The notes beneath the pieces were generated by a model that was not told where the DNA came from, did not search any database, and saw only the letters and a list, made by a program, of their open reading frames with translations. 64,000 bases of DNA from contig NC_065552.1 of NCBI RefSeq assembly GCF_022605725.1, positions 21,904,785-21,968,784 of the forward strand, in the 5' to 3' direction. A program made the position numbers and the translations under genes. Below are positions 22,834 to 34,599 of the stretch, piece after piece (position 1 is the stretch's first letter; each line of letters begins with the position of its first letter). The stretch comes from Anthonomus grandis grandis (Eukaryota > Arthropoda > Insecta > Coleoptera > Curculionidae).

Positions 22834-24732
22834 CAGTGTGTGTCAGCCAAATGGAATAAATTAGCTAATAAATAGACGGGAGCGTGTTGGAAAAAACGCT
22901 CGAATACGTCGATTGGTTTTTATAGTAGAGTATCAGATAACGGTGGCCAATACCAACTTGCTTAGTTTAAACATCACACCCTATATGTTAATTAATTTTT
23001 AGATTCCTCAGATCGTTTTAGGCATATTTTATATACAATGTGCTATACCTATCTTTGACTGTTTCGGAAATAATAAGTAAAATTCAAAAAATAACATTTA
23101 GAAAATAACATTATTTATTTGCCGAAAATTGTTACAACATATTTAAAAACTCATACATAATACAAATCTAAACAATAATGTCAATGTAGGAGATTCAAAA
23201 TGCTCGCCACGAACGTCTTGGCAACACCCTATACCCGTAAATAGAAATTTCTTCTAACGTTACTCAACATCTCAGGGTGTTTGATCTAATTGACAGGGTT
23301 ATTCGTCTTCGTAAGTCAGCTAAGCCAGTGGGTTTAGTTTTGTATACAATAGTTTTCACATATCCCCATAAGAAAAAGTCTAATGGCGTCAGATCGGGAG
23401 ACCGTGCTGGCCATTCCATCGATTCTCACCTCCCTATCCACCGATCTGGAAATATTTGGTTGAGGTACTGCCGGACATTTATTTGGTAGTGGGGTGGTGC
23501 TTCATCTTGTTGGGTTTCCTGGATCAGTATACAAGTTGGTCAATATTGACACTACATTATTTTGAAGCAATTCTAAATAATTATCGCCATTCAAATTGCC
23601 TTCAATAAAAAAGGGACCTATAGTCTGATCTTCAATAATTCCTCTCCACACGTTAACCTTTTCAGGGTATTGAGTATTGTCTTCTCTCGTCCAGCGAGGA
23701 TTTTCCCTGGACCAATAGCGGCAATTTTGACGATTGACATGACCGTGAAGAGTAAAGGTGCACTCATCAGAAAACATAACATGTTCTAATTGCATCAAAT
23801 TGCTGTCTAACTAATTGCCATCATTTGTTCACAGAAATACATTCTCCTGTCAAAATCGTCTTCCGTGAGCTCTTGGGTGGGTATAATTTTATAGGGATGC
23901 ATTTTGTTTCCTTTTAATATTCTAATTACTGAGGAATAGCTAATATCGAGTACTGGGGCTTATTTCCGAGTAGATGTATGTGGGTATTCCTCAAACTCAA
24001 GCATAACAACCAATTTGGTATCCTCATTTATTGCATTGGCAGCTGCTTTTTTACCTGCCTAACATGGTCCAGCTCGCGGAATTGCTTTTCTATTTTACTA
24101 ATTGTCCCTTGGGTTAAAGGCGGCAAATTTGGAAATTTTTCGTGAAATAAGTGAGCTATTTCCATTTGCGTCCGTATATTATCTCCATAGCCAATCATCT
24201 GTAGAATTGTTATTTTGTGCATTTCTGTTAAATGAACCATTTTTCTGGCTTGTAGTTAGTGAAATTCAAACGACTATAGCACTGACGACTACTTCTGTGA
24301 TGTAACATGAGTCAACCTTATGTCCGGCATTTTAAACCAAAATAAACAACAATTTTTAGTTTTTTTTATTCTTCTTGAGAATCTTGAAAGATAAATAATT
24401 TCTTCTTATATAATAATTAATCTTTCTTTCTTGAAAGAAAAATATCTTTTCTAAATGTTATTTTTTAAATTTTACTTAATATTTCCGAAACAGTCAAAGA
24501 TAGGTATAGGACATTGTATACAAAATATGTCTAAAATGATCTGAGGAATCTAAAAATTAATTAACATACAGAGTGTTATATTTAACCACCGTTATCTGCT
24601 ACACCCTGTATAAAAAGTTTTTATGCAAAAAAATGCGCAACTATAAAAACCAATCGACGTGTTCGAGCGTTTTTTCCAACACGCTCCCATTTATTTATTA
24701 GCTAATTTATTCCATTTGGCTGACACACACTG
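22834..24732 (-). mobile_element. Mariner-type element with about 285-bp TIRs
   Basis: TA flanks at 22832-22833 and 24733-24734. Both ends read CAGTGTGTGTCAGCCAAATG inward. Arms 22834-23120 and about 24450-24732 match in reverse. The internal transposase is broken. The architecture is the same as the element at 19097 but the terminal sequence differs, so it is a separate subfamily. Confidence 0.85.
23180..24240 (-). pseudogene. Mariner transposase, heavily broken
   Basis: The N-terminus is open at 24240-24028 (MVHLTEMHKITILQMIGYGD, then EIAHLFHEKFPNLPPLTQ). After frame changes 23798-23502 carries VMFSDECTFTLHGHVNRQNC (first Asp), NPRWTREDNTQYPEKVNVW and IGPFFIEGNLNG. The second Asp block (QQDGA region) is disrupted near 23505, and the third is visible only as drifted remnants near 23390 (RSPDLTPLDFFLWGY position). 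The end RGEHFES near 23190 corresponds to the GGHFEHL terminus. Not functional. Confidence 0.75.
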
Positions 24733-24759
24733 TATACATACAATTTTTTTTATTTTTCC

Positions 24760-25045
24760 TTACCAGAGCTTAACAGTTTTACCATGTACTAACTCTGTAC
24801 CGCTTAACATAATGGACCGAGTCATATAGCTTTTCATTAATATATTGGGTTTTAGTAGGCTTAGGTTAGGTAACTAAATGTAAGTACGGCTTAGAATTTT
24901 TCTACGGCTTTAACAGGCTCTCCTTTCGGTGAAAAGGTGACTATAAAGGCCATTTGTTTTATTTATATATTTTTGTTTTGTATTTGCAAAATTGCTATAA
25001 TTAATTGGAACAATAAAATTATTTATTATTATTATTATTTTTAAT
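24760..25045 (+). pseudogene. LINE 3' end with AATAAA and (ATT)n tail
   Basis: 3' UTR-like sequence ending AATAAAATTATTTATTATT and an ATT run to about 25043. The same 3' end type occurs at 5998-6019 and, on the other strand, at 62656-62690. No coding part is recognisable upstream of about 24830. Confidence 0.55.
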
Positions 25046-25199
25046 AAATATATTTCTATTATGTTCATCTTCAAAATCAAACTTTTTCTTTTTTTACTCT
25101 CCTATATTAATTGATCTACTTGCAGTGTCACTAAGTTTTACAAGTATAGAGATCATGTGCTACCTCAAATATATTACAGCTTAATCAGCAAAATTATTA

Positions 25200-25690
25200 T
25201 CAATGTCCGCCACTGGTTGTCGTTTACCCGGACCAGCAATAATTCTACATCCAGAAATCCGGAGGGGATGGAAGGACGACCGATACAGGGAAACTGAGCA
25301 TAGTGTTTTTCTCCCCCCTCACCCTCTCTTGCACCCGATTCGGCTGCCGCCCACCCCAAACTGTCAACCGCAGGCTTTAATTATTTAACCGTCAATATTG
25401 CTATATTCGCTTCCGAATTGATGCCTGCTACCGCTTTGGTGCCGATGCTATGCTGGACGGCAGGAGATTTCGTAATTCCAGGAAATTGAAAAGTTTATAT
25501 GAGAGTTTACTAGATTTACAGCGTCTAAAACTGATCGAGTCGATTTCGGGTGACTTATTTCCTGACATAATTTGCCTAAAAAAATTGTTCATGACGATGG
25601 AGTGACCTTTTGGTGCTATTGGATTTGGCCTTGAGGTAAGTTTTAAAGGACATTTAAAAGTCAAATTTGGCCAGAATGCTGGAATGCCTC
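25200..25690 (+). other. GC-richer patch with coding-like frame and a splice donor
   Basis: 25200-25400 is GC-rich with C-runs. From 25400 the plus strand reads CYIRFRIDACYRFGADAML, then SRKLKSLYESLLDLQRLKL and GDLFPDIICLKKLFMTME, with one TGA, and continues PFGAIGFGLE to a consensus donor GTAAGT at 25636. Amino-acid composition is protein-like and no repeat family is recognised. It may be a host exon, a decayed gene or chance. I cannot name a product. Confidence 0.3.
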
Positions 25691-25779
25691 CACTTTATTT
25701 AACTATATGAAAATATGTAAACTTAACAGCCAGGTACCAAGAAAGTTCTGGCTCACTATTTCCTAAACAGCACCTTTAA

Positions 25780-25905
25780 TACTGGGAATATGCCATCTAT
25801 ATCTCATTTGACACAATAAATTAAGAGATGCCCGGAACATCCTACAAATATGCCAAAATCGTATATGCAAAAGCATTGTACCTAGCATATGTTTTTAAAG
25901 ATATG
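25780..25905 (+). repeat. Copy 1 of an AT-rich interspersed repeat
   Basis: Shares ordered motifs with 26545-26665: GAATATGCCAT / GAATATGGCAT, ATATCTCAT, then ATGCAAAAGCA(A/T)T. Further scattered ATATGCC and GGAATATTCC-type motifs occur between the two copies and again at 27440-27530. Confidence 0.4.
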
Positions 25906-26221
25906 CAGAGAATATTCAAAATCCATTTCTGTGAAATATTCCAGTAGCATAAGTTAATTAAAATAAATAAGAAGTATGACTTTATTTTTCAATTTTTTTT
26001 TTGCGTATCAAATTAAACATATATTTTATTTTTGCATTTAATATACCATAAAAAAACTTGTTTGTTCTTAACAAAAAAAAAACATGGACTTTTTTGAACT
26101 AATTAGGAATGCCAGGATATATTTTAAAAGAAAAAAAAATGCAAGTATAGAAATAAAATATCTCTAAGAATAAGACTAAGATATGCCAAGTCATAGTATA
26201 GGCCAGTATTGAGATATTCCT

Positions 26222-26258
26222 ATAAAATAAATCCATGGAAAACATGGATTTATTTTAT
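26222..26258. repeat. Perfect 16-bp hairpin with 5-nt loop
   Basis: Arms 26222-26237 (ATAAAATAAATCCATG) and 26243-26258 are exact inverse copies around GAAAA. Confidence 0.65.
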
Positions 26259-26544
26259 TTATTTCATTCTGCTTAATTTATTTAATATTTTTGTCAATAA
26301 TTTGGGATTCTTGGAAACTTGAGAGTACAAAATAATTTTTTATCTTCCAGAAATTTGATGTTATTCCGTTATTCTTTTAAGGTATATATTTAAATCCTGA
26401 AAAAATTATACCAACCAAATGCCTAGAAAACGTGAAAAATCATCTTAAATTTCTTGGCATGTCTCCAAAAGTTACGACAAACGCCTGGAGAAAAATGAAA
26501 ATTATTTATATCATTTAGGGATTTCCCAAGCAGCACCCAATAGC

Positions 26545-26665
26545 CGAGGAATATGGCATATAATATCAATATCTCATATTTGAAAAAATATATGGCAATA
26601 TACCTAAAATATTCCACATATATATCAAATGTCAGACATGCAAAAGCAATATTCCTGGCGTATAT
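26545..26665 (+). repeat. Copy 2 of the AT-rich interspersed repeat
   Basis: Diverged direct copy of 25780-25905. It ends where the Penelope-like element begins, so the repeat may be part of that element's flank or tail. Confidence 0.4.
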
Positions 26666-26679
26666 TTAACATGGAAGTG

Positions 26680-27440
26680 AGGTAGAGCTTACAAATTTCC
26701 ATAATTATGTCAACTCTCTTCACTCTAAAATTGAGTTCGCAATCGAAAGGGAACAGAACAACACCTTACCATTCTTAGATTTATTACTCAAGAGGGAAAG
26801 AACTAAGATATCCTTTGAAATATTTCGTAAACAAGCAACAACAGATAATATTATACAATATAATTCAACATCACCGTCCTCACATAAATTTGCTGCTTTC
26901 CATTCTTTATTTTACAGACTTTTTAACATCCCACTTTCTCGTGAAGCTTTTAAAAAAGAATTCCTTAACATTAAACAATTAGCAGTCAGTAACTTTTTCC
27001 CTCTTAAACCTATATATAAAATGTATTTTCAGTATGTGAACAAGTATAAATTATCATTTAATTTTATCAGACAACAAACAAACTATATCAAAACTTTTAG
27101 GTCGTTTACTTATTTTAGACCAATTTCGTCACAACTATCCCGCTTTTTTTCTCCCTTTGGCATAACTCCAGCTTTTAAGACCAATAATACATTAAAAAGA
27201 CATCTAATTAAAACTAAATATAAACTACCACCGCTATCTTCTTCGGGAGTTTATGAGATTAGGTGTAAAGAGTGCCCTGCAGTGTACGTCGGCCAGTCTG
27301 GTAGGAAGATTTCTACTAGGATTAGTGAACACAACGCCCAATATAATAAATTAAAAAATACCGATATCACAGTCACCAGATCGGCTTTTGCTAACGACCT
27401 CCTCGACTCCAAACATAATTTTCCACCTCTATGATTGTTA
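26680..27440 (+). pseudogene. Penelope-like element, C-terminal RT and GIY-YIG endonuclease
   Basis: Open plus-strand frames encode the end of a Penelope-type reverse transcriptase (HSKIEFAIEREQNNTLPFLD near 26720, IFRKQATTDNIIQY near 26820, SSHKFAAFHSLFYRLF near 26880). The GIY-YIG nuclease module follows: GVYEIRCKECPAVYVGQSGR near 27250-27305, the conserved Arg in STRISEH, and a trailing region to 27434. These modules together are diagnostic of Penelope-like elements. The catalytic YxDD part of the RT is missing, so the copy is 5'-truncated. The frame stops at 27434, probably short of the natural C-terminus. Confidence 0.85.
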
Positions 27441-27631
27441 TTCCATACAGCATTTTTTCCAAGTGAGATATAATACTCTTGGCAGATATAAATATGACAA
27501 ATTAAATATCCTGGGCATATGTATGCAATATACTTGTGCTGTCTGGGTTTTCCATAGGTTTAAATATTGGTTTTAAAATACGGAGGTACACATGGTTAAA
27601 ATGTATCTATCTCTTTTACCGAGATTTCGGA

Positions 27632-27795
27632 TTTTCCCTTTATGCAATACGTAGCAGACAAATAAAAAAAACATGGCAAACTGACAGCACGATATTGGCG
27701 CAAATTAAATGCCGGTTGGGGGTTATGATTCCGGATACATACGTAGAATGCACTGGAAAGCCAAAATTATTGACCGAGGTGACTGGATATTGCCC
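27632..27795 (+). repeat. Coding-like repeat, copy A
   Basis: About 160 bp that match 34302-34464 in inverse orientation at roughly 80 percent by eye. This copy is open in one frame (RSRQIKKTWQTD, then DTYVECTGKPKLLTEVTGY). The partner's corresponding frame has NTYVECTENPKLLAEVTGY. Conservation of the peptide suggests a coding origin. The family is not recognised. Confidence 0.5.
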
Positions 27796-27899
27796 AATAT
27801 GCGTCATATTACTTTTTAATATTCAGTGAGAAAGTCTTGGATTGAAGAGGAAACCTTAATATTTCTTACAAATAAACGAAAAAATGACAGAAATTGCCC

Positions 27900-28275
27900 C
27901 AAGTTTGTATAAGAAACTTGTTAGTGATGTTTTTTATTGTGTTGATAATTTATAAATACCAATAAACTAAATTACAAACATAATATATTATCCAAAATTG
28001 AAATTCAAATTATAAATATCGATGATTTTTTAAAAAACGGCTTTTATTGCTTATCACTTGTTTGACGATTAGAGCTCGAATTAATCGCGCACTGTTTAAG
28101 GCCTCAAAACGAGGAGTTGAAATTCAAGAAAAAAAATTAAATTATTTAAACAAATGAAATACTTCCTTAACAAGGTGAGTCAACCGAAGGCATTAAATTT
28201 AACTAAAGAAAAAATACCGAGTGATAAAAGAACATGAATTATTATGAACTAAATAAACTAAATGAAAACTTAACA
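27900..28275 (-). repeat. Probable 3' LTR of the BEL/Pao element
   Basis: Immediately after the pol stop and a polypurine tract (minus-strand GGTGGGCGGTA, 28276-28286) the sequence starts TGTTAAG, a usual LTR start. An AATAAAAG signal lies near 28041 (minus). No 5' copy exists in the window, so the far end near 27900 is only estimated. Confidence 0.5.
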
Positions 28276-28304
28276 TACCGCCCACCAAAATGCATTGCAT
28301 TTTT

Positions 28305-31300
28305 CAGTCCTCCGAAAGTGGCAAAGGACAGAGCTTCACCACAGGTCGCTTTAAAGTCCCATTACTAGTGCGCACAGTAACAACTCTCACTATTCCATCT
28401 AAACCTGGATGTACCTCAGTATGCGGCCCATTGACCAATGCAGAGGAGGGGCCAAATCATTGCGAATTAAAACTAAAGTTCCTGGTGAAAGATTACCGTG
28501 GATTTATGCCAGATAGCACGTTGGTGCAACGTATGCAAGTACTCACCAGACCAACGACGCCAAAAATCTTGGTGCATTTTTTGGAGCATTTGCCGATCCA
28601 ATTGACGAACGGGAAGTGAAGTGACATCCAATTCAGGAGGAACACTCAGAGGTTCCAGGGTCAGGAAATGACCCGGGGTTAGAGCAGTCATATCATTGGG
28701 ATCATTACTAAAGGGTGTAAGAGGTCGCGAGTTAAGAAAGGCTTCAATCTGAACCAATACAGTATTTAGCTCCTCATAGGTCAAACACTGCATACCAATG
28801 ACTCTGTATAAATGAGTTTTTACAGATTTCACTCCGGCCTCCAAAGTGGGGCGCAGAGCGGGGGTAAAAATGCCATGTTATACCTTCAAATGCGGCGGAT
28901 TTTAACATAAAATTATTTAACTGCTTGGATGCACCAATAAAGTTGCTACCACAATCGCTGTACAAATGTTGGCAGCGACCTCGGCAAGCTACAAATCGTC
29001 TCAAAGCAGCTAAGGAAGCTTCCGTAGATAGACTGGATACCAATTCTAAATGCAAAACTTTAGTCGCAAAGCAAACAAATAAACATAAATAGGTCTTACT
29101 GGTATGACAGCCGCGGTAACGAGTTATCATGACATTGAATGGACCAGCATAATCAACGCCGGTATGAAGAAAAGGTTAATCAAAGCAAATCACCCATAGG
29201 AGGTTGAATTAACTGAGGCCTACATCTAAAGTATCTAACACATTTACTAAGAATACGACGAATAACGGCTTTAGATGACAATATCCAAAACTGCTGTGTA
29301 ATAAGAAACTGAAGACTCTGCACACCAGCGTGAAAATACTTTAAATGAAAAAAAGTAATTACAAGCCTTGTAAACTCGTGATTATTGGGTAGGAGAGCGG
29401 GATAGTTATTGTTAAAACTTAAAAAATGTTTTAATCTACTACCGACACGTAGTATCCCAGCACTATCTAGGAAAATATTCAATTTTCTAAACGCTTTCGA
29501 AGGTATTTTATTTCCTTGAATTAACATTATATCCTAGGAAAAGGTTTGGGACTGAACATGTCTAACCAAAAGCATTAATGCATTGTGGAGTGCTACCAAA
29601 TTAAGGTTACCCTCATATTTTTTGCGGGGCAATGAAATATTATGCTTATAGCGAAGAATATAGGCCAAAATGCGTTTCAGTTTGTCGAGCGACGAGAACC
29701 TTCAAATAAGATTATCCAGAAAACCCTTAGAAGAAAAAATTGAGAGACATGTTTTCTTTTCTTCAGGTAAAGCATGTGAAGTTGAAGGAGTGTTTATGAA
29801 GGGGATTCAGTTGCGAGTTGAGCTAATTAAAAAACTAGAACCCGCCCACCAAAGCGAACTATTACATAACTCCATAGGAAGCAAACTTCTAGAACCGAGG
29901 TTGGCTGGAATATTCTCAGATGAAACATGATACCAACAAGATAAAGGTAATCTTTCTAGGATAAAAGAAACGCGGTTGCTAACAAAAGTACTCCACCGAT
30001 GCGGAGAGACTTTAATCCAAGAAAGTGCTATTGTAGAATCACTCCAGGCGTATATTTTATTGATAACAAAAGATGTTTTATAAATATCGTAAACATGTGA
30101 TAGCAAACGAGACAATAGCACGGCCGCACAAAGTTCTAGACGTGGTATAGAAAGTGTCTTTAGTGGTGCGACTTTTGATTTTGCACAACTAAAACGAGTG
30201 GTTGCCTGCCGACGTGCCAAATTAGATAACAATAGGCGTTTAGTGCAACCCCTATCTACAGAGTTAACGAAAAATTGAAACACGTCAGAGGAATGGTTCC
30301 AATAAAGACCTAAAACTTTTAGCGAACTTTCTGAATCAAAATTCAGAGAAATGTCCTCATTATACAAATTAGAAGGGGGTAAATCAGCTAGCAAGCGAGG
30401 ATCATTGCTACACCACTTTCGAAGTTCGAACCCTCCTTTCTGCAGCATCAGTACTAAGTCCTTTTGAAGTTTTCTAGAATCTTCAATTGTTGATGAACCT
30501 CCAGTTAGATCATCAACATAGCATGAATTTAGAATAATTTGCGAGGTCTCAGGAAAATTATCCTTTTCCTCTTCAGCCAGAACAAACAATGACTTGATAG
30601 CCAAATAAGGCGCGCATGTTAGTCCATACGTTACCGTGAGAAGGCGGTAATCAGCTATAGGTTGATCTTTAGAAAAACGCCAAACAATTCTCTGATAATC
30701 AGTGTGGGCAGGGTTAACGATAATTTGCCGAAACATTTGACGAATATCCGCTAGGAAAACAAATCGATGAATTCTAAAACCAAGAAGCAACGCAAAAATG
30801 TCAGCTTGCAATTTCAGGCCAGACAGAAGATGATCATTAAGTGACATACCATCTGATGATTTGGCAGAGGCATTGAATACGACACAAAGCTTAGTAGTGG
30901 GACTTGAATCCTTTAAAATACAGTGATGTGGAATATAGAACGACTTTTTTGGGATTACATTTGAAGATACTAATTCCATATGGTTCTGATCTAAATATTC
31001 CTTTATAAAAGCAGCATAATCTGCATAAAGCTTCGGATTTTGCTGTAACCTGCATTTCAACGATAAGAAATTGCGTGAGAGTGCAGGTGGTGTAGTACTG
31101 CTGCTACTACCAGAAAAATAATTTCTCTCAAAATGAAGTAAGATATGATGTTTTTGTCTACATTTATGACGAACATGCGAGGATTTACATTCTTTGACAG
31201 AATGACTACTACTTAGGCAATTTAAACACATTTTCAGCGATTTTACAAGTTGGTATCTATCATTAAGAGTTTTTGTTAAAAAGATAGGACAACGATAAAC

Positions 31301-31327
31301 AAAATGTGCTGAAAGAAGTAGTTGCAC
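28305..31327 (-). pseudogene. BEL/Pao retrotransposon pol: zinc knuckle, RT, RNase H, integrase
   Basis: 31327-29807 is one open frame of 506 codons. It begins with a gag-type knuckle region (CLNCLSSSHSVKEC, CRQKHHILLHFE at about 33-67) that runs directly into the RT (ALSRNFLSLKCRL, KLCVVFNASAKSSDGMSLND, FLADIRQMFRQI, SCYVDDLTGG). RNase H-like sequence follows (IPRLELCAAVLLSRLL, YAWSDSTIALSWI). The protease and RT N-terminus are absent, so the fusion reflects an internal deletion. Below 29807 stops and frameshifts break the linker. 29527-29180 holds the integrase zinc-binding region, and 29130-28774 the core with ATKVLHLELV and YSDCGSNFIG. After a frameshift near 28850, 28844-28473 has EAFLNSRPLTPF and the C-terminal WHK block. 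It ends near KLCPLPL. Inactive. Confidence 0.85.
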
Positions 31328-31439
31328 CTTCAGTATACTATTCTCTTTTTGTATCTCTATACTAACTTACGTTCTGATGTGTTAAGAGATTCGTGTGAAC
31401 CTCTTTTCATATCTAAAAAAAAATCTAACTCTATTTTCT

Positions 31440-32580
31440 CTTTTTATCTTGGAAACAGCTACTCTCATTTATAAATGTTTTTAACCTTCCTCTAGCAATG
31501 ATCATATGATAGATCAGGAAGATGATTTTTTTCTACCAATTCCTACATCTTCTCTCATCAGAAACTCGCTTACATACTTTAGTAAACAAATTTACTATGA
31601 TGTTCCTCTACGTATTAGATAAACATTTGACAATAAAATGTTCAAAATTAAGTTCAAATTACTTTTGTAATACCTTTTGTCAAAGAAAATAATAATAAAC
31701 TATTCGTTAGTATAATTATCTTTGCTTTTGTTTTGCTCTATAATTGTCTAATTTTCTTCCTCTAACGCCTGTTTTTAGCAACAGTCTTACTTATTTTTAG
31801 GCATGTTTTGATATTCTTTGGTAATGTGTTACTGAAAATTTTTATAATTTAGAAATAAGTATTAGTTTTTCTGTGAATTTGTGATTTTTTATTTTTTAGG
31901 ATACTTGTACTTCAGATTTTGTCTTACGTAATAAGGCACCTTCTCTTTCTTTTTTCCTTAAATATGCTAAGAAAAATATATTCTAAATTTACTATGTATA
32001 ACTTAATGTTAGGGATTATTTATTCTTATTATTTTGTCTTATAACAAGTTTTTTTTTTAATTTAAGTTTATAATAATATAATGTCTACCTACTATGCAAA
32101 ATCTAATTTAATGTGGTGTCTTTATTGTTGATGATTTTTTGCCCAATATTGGTCATTTCATAACTAATTAACTATTGCGGCAAAATTCTTAAGCATGTAC
32201 ACGAATTTAAATCCAATTTTAGACTTTGAACTCTAATTTTTGCTCTAATTTTATCCAAATCAAGACTTAGCAGGAATGCATAACTTAAATGACTACGAAC
32301 CTAATCTATCTTTTTTGAAGTTTTTTATTTCTTCCAGGATTTTGGAGACTTTTTTAATTTCCTATGAGAAATTTAAATTTTTAATTTTTAAAAATTTTTA
32401 CATTTAAAAATGTTTAAACATTTTTCCAGGCTATTTGAGACTTTTTGATTGTGATCTCTTAAAGAATTTACATAATTTTGTCCTTCCATTTTTATTTTTC
32501 AGGCTTTTGGAGTGATTAATATGTTTTTCAGGTATTTAAGATATTCTAAATTTTTTTAGGCTCTTAAAGTTTTTTGGAAT
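31440..32580 (+). pseudogene. LINE 3' end: C-terminal codons plus long repetitive 3' UTR
   Basis: 31500-31620 encodes FFLPIPTSSLIRNSLTYFS and YYDVPLRIR, matching LPIPTSSLTRNSLIFISRK in the copy at 32773-33336. The rest to 32580 is AT-rich and carries repeated TTTTTCAGG-type units (near 32332, 32425, 32498, 32525, 32560), also found in 39145-39545. It meets the next LINE tail to tail at 32583. Confidence 0.6.
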
Positions 32581-32582
32581 AG

Positions 32583-33800
32583 TCAAAGTCAAAGTCAAAA
32601 TATACTTTATTTGCCAAGTTTACAAACTTATGCTAAAAGCTTCCTAATCCTAGAATTTAAAATACAAGTATTTATTGGTTATACAGGACAAAAACAGAAT
32701 ACAGAATCGATTTTGATTGTACATAGAAGCATATTTTATATAAACAAAGACAAAACCAAATAATTTTAAATATTAAAATGAATCGTTAAAATACTCTTCA
32801 ATGCTGTAGTAAGCCTTTGGTAAGATTAATTTCTTTAGTTCTCTCTTAAACTTTTTAAGGTCTGTAATAGTCCTAATCGAAAAAGGAACATAATTAAATA
32901 TTTTACGACTAATAAATATAAGAGAGTTTCTCGTAAGTGAGGAGGTGGGGATTGGAAGAGATAAGTTGCCCACTTGACGAGTATTATGACTGGTAGAGGA
33001 TGGTGGACTTACGGACTTATGTATGAGTGTTGCAGTTTCCAATATAAAGAGTGAGAAAACTGTTAAAATTCTTTCAGCTACAAAAAGAGGTTTACAAGAG
33101 ACTCTCAGACCAACACCACACAGACACCTTAATGCTTTTTTCTGAATAGTAAAAATTATGTTAAGGAGTCCCTTGGAGCACAATCCCCAAAATGGCAACC
33201 CATAACGGATATGAGAGTCTATTAAGGCGAAATAAACTGAACGAGCAAACAACCCCCCCCAACTCATGCCTGGCAACCCTGACTGCAAAACAACCAGAAG
33301 AAAGTTTAGCAGCGAGGCCCAAAACGTGGTTGTCAAACCTTAAACTCTCATCAATGAAGAGGCCGAGAAATCGACAATAATCCCTACCATGTAGTGGGCT
33401 CTGCTCATCAAACAAAAAACCCTCTACATTACACTTAAAGCCCAGAACAAAAGTCTTATCAACATTGAATACAAGCTGATTGCAGATGCACCACTCTTTA
33501 ATTTTGTGAAGGTCCTCTACTATGAGAGATCTAACTACTTTTTGATCTTTGTTATGCCACAGAATTATAGTATCATCGGCAAACTGAACCATTATTCCAT
33601 GCAGTGATAGAGAGCTCAAGTCATTAACGTATAATAAAAACAAAATAGGACCCAACACTGACCCTTGAGGTACACCACATTTAAGATGTGCTATCCCTGA
33701 CGAAAATCCAGATGCTATCCTACCTACTTCTTTCCAGAATGTCAGATATTTAGCATATTTAATTTTTTTGCCATAAATATTATAAAATAAATATGAAAAC
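32583..33800 (-). pseudogene. LINE with RT, GACTTT-repeat tail, frameshifted at a C8 run
   Basis: Minus strand, 5'-truncated. 33802-33161 has CGVPQGSVLGPILFLLYVND, the catalytic FADDTIILWH, and KIKEWCICNQLVFNVDKT. At a run of eight C (33253-33260) the frame shifts: RHELGG continues correctly as LFARSVYFALIDSHIRYGL in the frame 33336-32773, which runs to the C-terminus LILPKAYYSIEEYFNDSF. The 3' UTR ends AATAAAGTATATTTTGACTTT followed by GACTTTGAC. One homopolymer change is the main lesion, so this copy is comparatively young. Confidence 0.85.
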
Positions 33801-34301
33801 AATCATAATTCTCTTTTCACGCCCTTTTCAGCATATAAGGTAACTTTTTATTACTTACTTCAGAAGAACCTATTCTAATTTTCCTTCTGGATTATTTTAT
33901 TCTCTTTAAAGCTTACCTGTTATTAAAAAAAAGGTATAGATGTACTTTGTTATAATTTTTATTTAGTTTAGTCTGGTTCTGTTATTTAGGATCTAATTAC
34001 AAGAAAATGAAAAAAAGAAATAAAAATACCTGGAAAAAGAGAATTAAATACGTTACTCTCTTGAGCACCAATCGACGTAATAGTAAATTAATACTAACAA
34101 TTTAAATATTTTTACTTAAAAGAGTTACTTATGATGCATAATCTTTATCGATCTGGAGCAGAGTTTTATGCTTTTGAGGTGCTATTTAGAATAAAACAAA
34201 GTATTAAATTAAAATATCAATTTAAACGCAATTAATAAGAAATATTCAAATTTCCTCTTCTGTCTAGGGAGCTTGACTGAATAATTAAGAGCACGCTTGG
34301 A
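33801..34301. other. AT-rich spacer, nothing recognised
   Basis: No gene or repeat structure seen between the 5'-truncated LINE and the inverted coding-like repeat. Confidence 0.35.
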
Positions 34302-34464
34302 AATATCCAGTCACTTCGGCCAATAATTTAGGATTTTCAGTGCATTCTACGTATGTATTCGGGAATCATATCTCCCAACAAGCATTTAATTTACGGCCAA
34401 TATCATGCAGTCAGGTCGCCATGTTTTTTTTTATTTGTCTGGCTCGTAGTGCATCAAGGGAACA
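34302..34464 (-). repeat. Coding-like repeat, copy B
   Basis: Inverse partner of 27632-27795. The minus-strand frame NTYVECTENPKLLAEVTGY is intact but upstream it has stops. Contains GTCGCCATGTT at 34415-34425, a near YY1/PHO site on the minus strand. Confidence 0.5.
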
Positions 34465-34599
34465 TTATCTTCAGTATCGTTTTCATTCACAATATATACT
34501 AATAAAATCTGATTTTCATTTTTACATACCTACATACATACACCATCTCCAATGTTTTCTAAATGAGCACACAATTAAACAAAAAAGACCCCAGGAACT

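Noticed and set aside
28290..28619. 109-codon plus frame
   Set aside because: It is the antisense shadow of the BEL/Pao integrase C-terminus.
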